Assembly: GCF_018812025.1 (NCBI RefSeq)
Contig: NC_063054.1
Span: 34,041,396-34,105,395 of the forward strand
Reading direction: 5' to 3'
DNA length: 64,000 nucleotides
Origin: Megalobrama amblycephala
Lineage: Eukaryota; Chordata; Actinopteri; Cypriniformes; Xenocyprididae
The position numbers and the translations under genes were made by a program. The notes below the pieces were generated by a model. It saw nothing but the letters and a program-made list of their open reading frames with translations. It was not told the origin of the DNA and searched no databases. Below, one piece after another: positions 60,443 to 64,000 of the stretch. Position 1 is the first letter of the stretch, and every line of letters begins with the position of its first letter.

Positions 60443-61164
60443 TTTTTTTGACTGATTCATTAAAAAGAATCAGTTCACAGGAGTCATTTTCCATGAATCA
60501 AACATCATGGCTCACACTGTTCATTGTTGTGTGCAGGAAACATTGGCACACGCTCTGACGAGAAGAAATATGATGAAACCGCAAATGGACACACACAAAG
60601 CTTTCACAACTGCAGATTTGTCGCATTTTCGGGCCTGTTTTCTCCCTTTGACTGAGGAGCGAGACTTGTCCCACAGTAAGCAACCGTTTGCTGAATGCTG
60701 AATTCAGGTTGTTGGCTTTCATCCTAAATTACGTGACCTTGTCAACTCTAGAACTATCACAACCCTGTTCCTGTAAAGAAAACCTCAATGTTTGGTCAGG
60801 TCCTTTCTAAGCAGGTTTACCCTGGACACACACTGACCTCTGTGCCACACTGCTTTTCACTTTCACAGAGGATAAACAACTGTGAGCAAACAAGCAACAC
60901 AGAGAACAGGGAGGTAAAGAGAGTGGCCAATTCTGGCACAGTCCAGATGCCACTACTGCAGCGTTGAGCAACCTCTGTGTGCCCTGCTGATTGTTCAGCC
61001 ACACAAAGGAGCCACCGTACAGGAAAGAGAGAGCAGGACAGACGGGTTCGTGTGAATGGAGAGAGCCAGACTGTATGTAAGGTGCTGAATGATGTGAGAC
61101 AACCTGATATTTTAACTCTGGGAGCAAGTAACCTGAGGGAAATAATGCACAGGCATGTAGTGAC

Positions 61165-61167
<3 letters not shown>

Positions 61168-61212
<45 letters not shown>
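61168..61212. repeat. (TA)n microsatellite
   Basis: About 21 TA units end at the start of the second fold-back element. Confidence 0.92.
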
Positions 61213-61215
<3 letters not shown>

Positions 61216-62151
61216 TACAGTCCAAAAGTTTGGAACCACTAAGATTTTTAATCTTTTTAAAAGAAGTTTCGTCTGCTCACCAAGGCTACATTTATTTAAT
61301 TAAAAATACAGTAAAAAACAGTAATATTGTGAAATATTATTACAATTTAAAATAACTGTGTACTATTTAAATATATTTGACAAAGTACTTTATTCCTGTG
61401 ATGGCAAAGCTGAATTTTCAGCATCATTACTCCAGTCTTCAGTGTCACATGATCCTTCAGAAATCATTCTAATATGCTGATCTGCTGCTCAAGAAACTTT
61501 TAATGTGTACAATTGTACAAAATATTTGTGTACAATATTTTTTTTCAGGATTATTTGATGAATAGAAAGTTCAAAAGAACAGTGTTTATCTGAAATCTAA
61601 TCTTTTGTAACATTATAAATGTCTTTACTGCCACTTTTGATTGATTTAATGCATCCTTGCTGAATAAAAGTATTCATTTCTTTAATTTCTTTTCAAAAAA
61701 ATAAAAATAAAAATTCTTACTGACCCCAAACTTTTGAACGGTAGTGTATAATGCTACAGAAGCTTTGTATTTCAGATAAATGCTGTTCTTTTGAACTTTC
61801 TATTCATCAAGGAATCCTGAAAAAAAACGTACACAACTGTTTTCAACATTGAAAATAATCATAAATGTTTCTTGAGCAGCAAATCAGCATATTAGAATGA
61901 TTTCTGAAGGATCATGTGACACTGAAGACTGGAGTAACGATGCTGAAAATTCAGCTTTGCATCACAGGAATAAATTACTTTGTCAAATATATTTAAATAG
62001 TACACAGTTATTTTAAATTGTAATAATATTTCACAATATTACTGTTTTTTACTGTATTTTTAATTAAATAAATGTAGCCTTGGTGAGCAGATGAAACTTC
62101 TTTTTAAAATATTAAAAATCTTAGTGGTTCCAAACTTTTGGACTGTACTGT
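61213..62151. mobile_element. Fold-back element from two inverted family-R copies, copy 2
   Basis: It has the same termini (cagtacagtccaaaagtttg / caaacttttggactgtactg), arm layout and flanking TA runs as 43233-44163. The match extends through nearly the whole length, but with the central segment in the opposite order. Confidence 0.88.
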
Positions 62152-62189
62152 ATGTCATATATGTCATATATATATATATATATATATTC

Positions 62190-64000
62190 CTAAAACTTTA
62201 TTTCAAGATTTAAAAAAAAATACTATATTTTTCATGTGTTGGCCCCACTGTACATAAACCCACAATTACTCACACAAACAAGTACAATAAAACATGATAA
62301 AAAAATATAATAAAAAAATTACAAATAAAATAAACGAATAAATAGGGTACTGATGTGTTAAAAAATTATAATATATAATATTTGATAATAAGTTTTTAAA
62401 GAAAGAAATTAAAGCATTGCCCAAAAATGCATAAAAATGTATATCTTCTATAAATCAGTAGTATTGCATAATTTCTTTGTACGTCATAGAAAGAGATTTG
62501 GAATTAAGTGTCCGGTAATTGTTAGGAACTGAGCTTCCAAACCTTAACTGAGAGTTAAAAGAGGACAAAAAACCTGTGCTTTAAGAAAATCACTGATTAT
62601 GTAACTAAAAACACAGAAACATCAGAGAAATTTCAAGAGTTTTTGCATAATGCCGACAGGATGAGTGATATAGCGGAATTCCCCCTTATAAGAGAGAATG
62701 TAGAATCTGTAAATCAACATGTTGTCTTTGTGTTGTTGGCATGGCTTTAGCATAATAAACACTGAGACACACCAGAAGACCCACATGGGCATGGCTGAGA
62801 TGTTCCGCAGTGATTCTCTGAGAACAATCCCTAACTACTTCCTCTCAGACACTATGATGTCACATCAGAGTGTAACGAGAACTTCCTGTCAGATACTCAC
62901 ATCTTGGGCATGTCGTCACTTTAATCTCTTGAGACGTCCACATGCCCATTTTAAGAAGCCTTCAACCTTCAGAAACCTGTTACTTGTTTAGATGTCATTT
63001 GTTAGATTGTAGGCTAGTGCAATCTTGACTAAATCCTAACTGAGGCCTAGAATACACTACACAACATCTGAAGATATTAAAATATAATCAGATATTAAAA
63101 CACTAGGCATCATACACTTGCTGACTTTGTAAGCGCAAGGATTCCGGAAGTATTTATTTTATTAATTTTCTCCATATAGAGAAATAGATTTTTAACAATA
63201 ACTTAAAAAACAGACTGCCCTACTGCGAGCTACAAGGTTGCTAATCGATGCTATTTGCTTCTGTTGAAGCCGCCAGCCTGCATTATTTCATCTTATTTTT
63301 AAAATAATCGTATTTAATAGCGCAATTTGTGGTTAAAAACTATTACCCCTGATGCTGTGCAGAAAATTCCACCAATCAGAGAGTCGAAAAGAGCTCTTTA
63401 GCTCCGCCCACTCCCATGAAGCGTCGCGAACGTAACCGAGTTACTTAAATACTTAAATATTTACCTATTTTGCAATGAACTTAAGATATATTGCTTTTAT
63501 ATAAATAATCGACATTTGTAAATGAGTAGTTTTATAATTTTCCATTGTTTTTAATTCAATTATGCTGTTTGCAATGCTTTGTGGAATTGTAGTTCTTTCC
63601 ATTAAGTACACAGTCTTTTACCTTTGTCCGATTTTCAAAAACTTTTTTGCTTCAAATCAAAGTTTATAATGTTATGATTCACCTCGTAGCTGATTGGCTT
63701 AGTTCATGTCTTATAATGCTTTAACAAAGACTTTTTTTTTAAAATCCCTATGGGAAAAACGAATGGAAAAAAAAAACACTTCCGGAACCAGCGCCACTGA
63801 AAGAATGGGCAGCACTAATGCACTCCGTTGAAAACTACTGTTATAAATTGGCTCAAAATATCAAACTTGTTTGAAATTCTTGAATGGAATCATAGAAGCT
63901 TCAGATTCTGTGCCCATTATTTTCTGTGAAATTTTTCAACTGGCTCTGACTTTCGGTGTTAATATTTGAATATTCTTGACTTTTTCTCAACAGGAAGCAA
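62190..64000. other. Right-edge region, no gene recognised
   Basis: It is AT-rich to 62.7 kb. Two inverted cttccgg/ccggaag blocks (63148, 63780) may mark a further repeat. A ggaattgtagttct at 63583 weakly resembles a ZNF143 half-site. The 5' exons of mfsd2b must lie beyond 64000. Confidence 0.35.

Noticed and set aside
60807..61166. 119-aa minus-strand open frame, considered as a missing N-terminal mfsd2b exon
   Set aside because: It shows none of the Mfsd2 N-terminal motifs or helices, is Ser/Leu/Cys-rich without structure, and has no suitable splice sites.
63583..63600. ggaattgtagttct as a second ZNF143 site and promoter
   Set aside because: Only a half-match to the consensus (it lacks the CCCAG...ATGC side), and there is no gene start nearby.

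Overview
The window is vertebrate nuclear DNA. The dense teleost repeat load (TTAA-flanked and hairpin MITEs, large minisatellites, long AT microsatellites) and the protein sequences point to a ray-finned fish, most likely a cyprinid related to carp, goldfish or zebrafish. The genes are split into short exons with GT/AG introns, so coding sequence is a few percent of the window. All four genes have open frames whose splice phases add up exactly, so all look functional. There are no signs of bacterial genes, operons, CRISPR arrays or a viral genome.

Layout, left to right. (1) 1139-14014, minus strand: mmut, mitochondrial methylmalonyl-CoA mutase, coding exons 1-7 (527 codons). The remaining C-terminal exons lie off the left edge. 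Its promoter is near 14.55-14.70 kb and has two CCAAT boxes. (2) About 15640-32592, minus strand: fkbp1b (FKBP12.6/calstabin-2), complete in four coding exons, 108 aa. Its 11-kb second intron carries a 2.2-kb minisatellite. (3) 33.0-42.15 kb, plus strand: wdcp (C2orf44 orthologue), complete, 725 aa. It is transcribed divergently from fkbp1b across a shared promoter that holds a ZNF143/THAP11-type site. Its last intron holds a 2.5-kb palindromic minisatellite. (4) 43070-59517, minus strand: mfsd2b (sphingosine-1-phosphate exporter family), 11 exons (415 aa) ending tail-to-tail with wdcp. The 5' exons lie off the right edge.

The fkbp1b-wdcp-mfsd2b block is, to my knowledge, the same neighbourhood with the same relative orientations as human 2p23.3, which supports the orthology calls. 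mmut is not part of that human neighbourhood. The gene products do not share an obvious pathway: mmut handles propionate and branched-chain carbon in mitochondria, Fkbp1b modulates ryanodine-receptor calcium channels, Wdcp is a WD/coiled-coil scaffold, and Mfsd2b exports lipid at the plasma membrane.

The rest is introns and spacers filled with repeats. Several unrelated-looking element families share TTAAAG termini next to a TTAA target. There are also two near-identical fold-back elements around the mfsd2b exons, an inverted pair of one MITE around the fkbp1b/wdcp promoter, and two large structured minisatellites. I found no novel protein system. The most interesting signals are these repeat architectures, the conserved bidirectional promoter, and two residue-level oddities in Fkbp1b.
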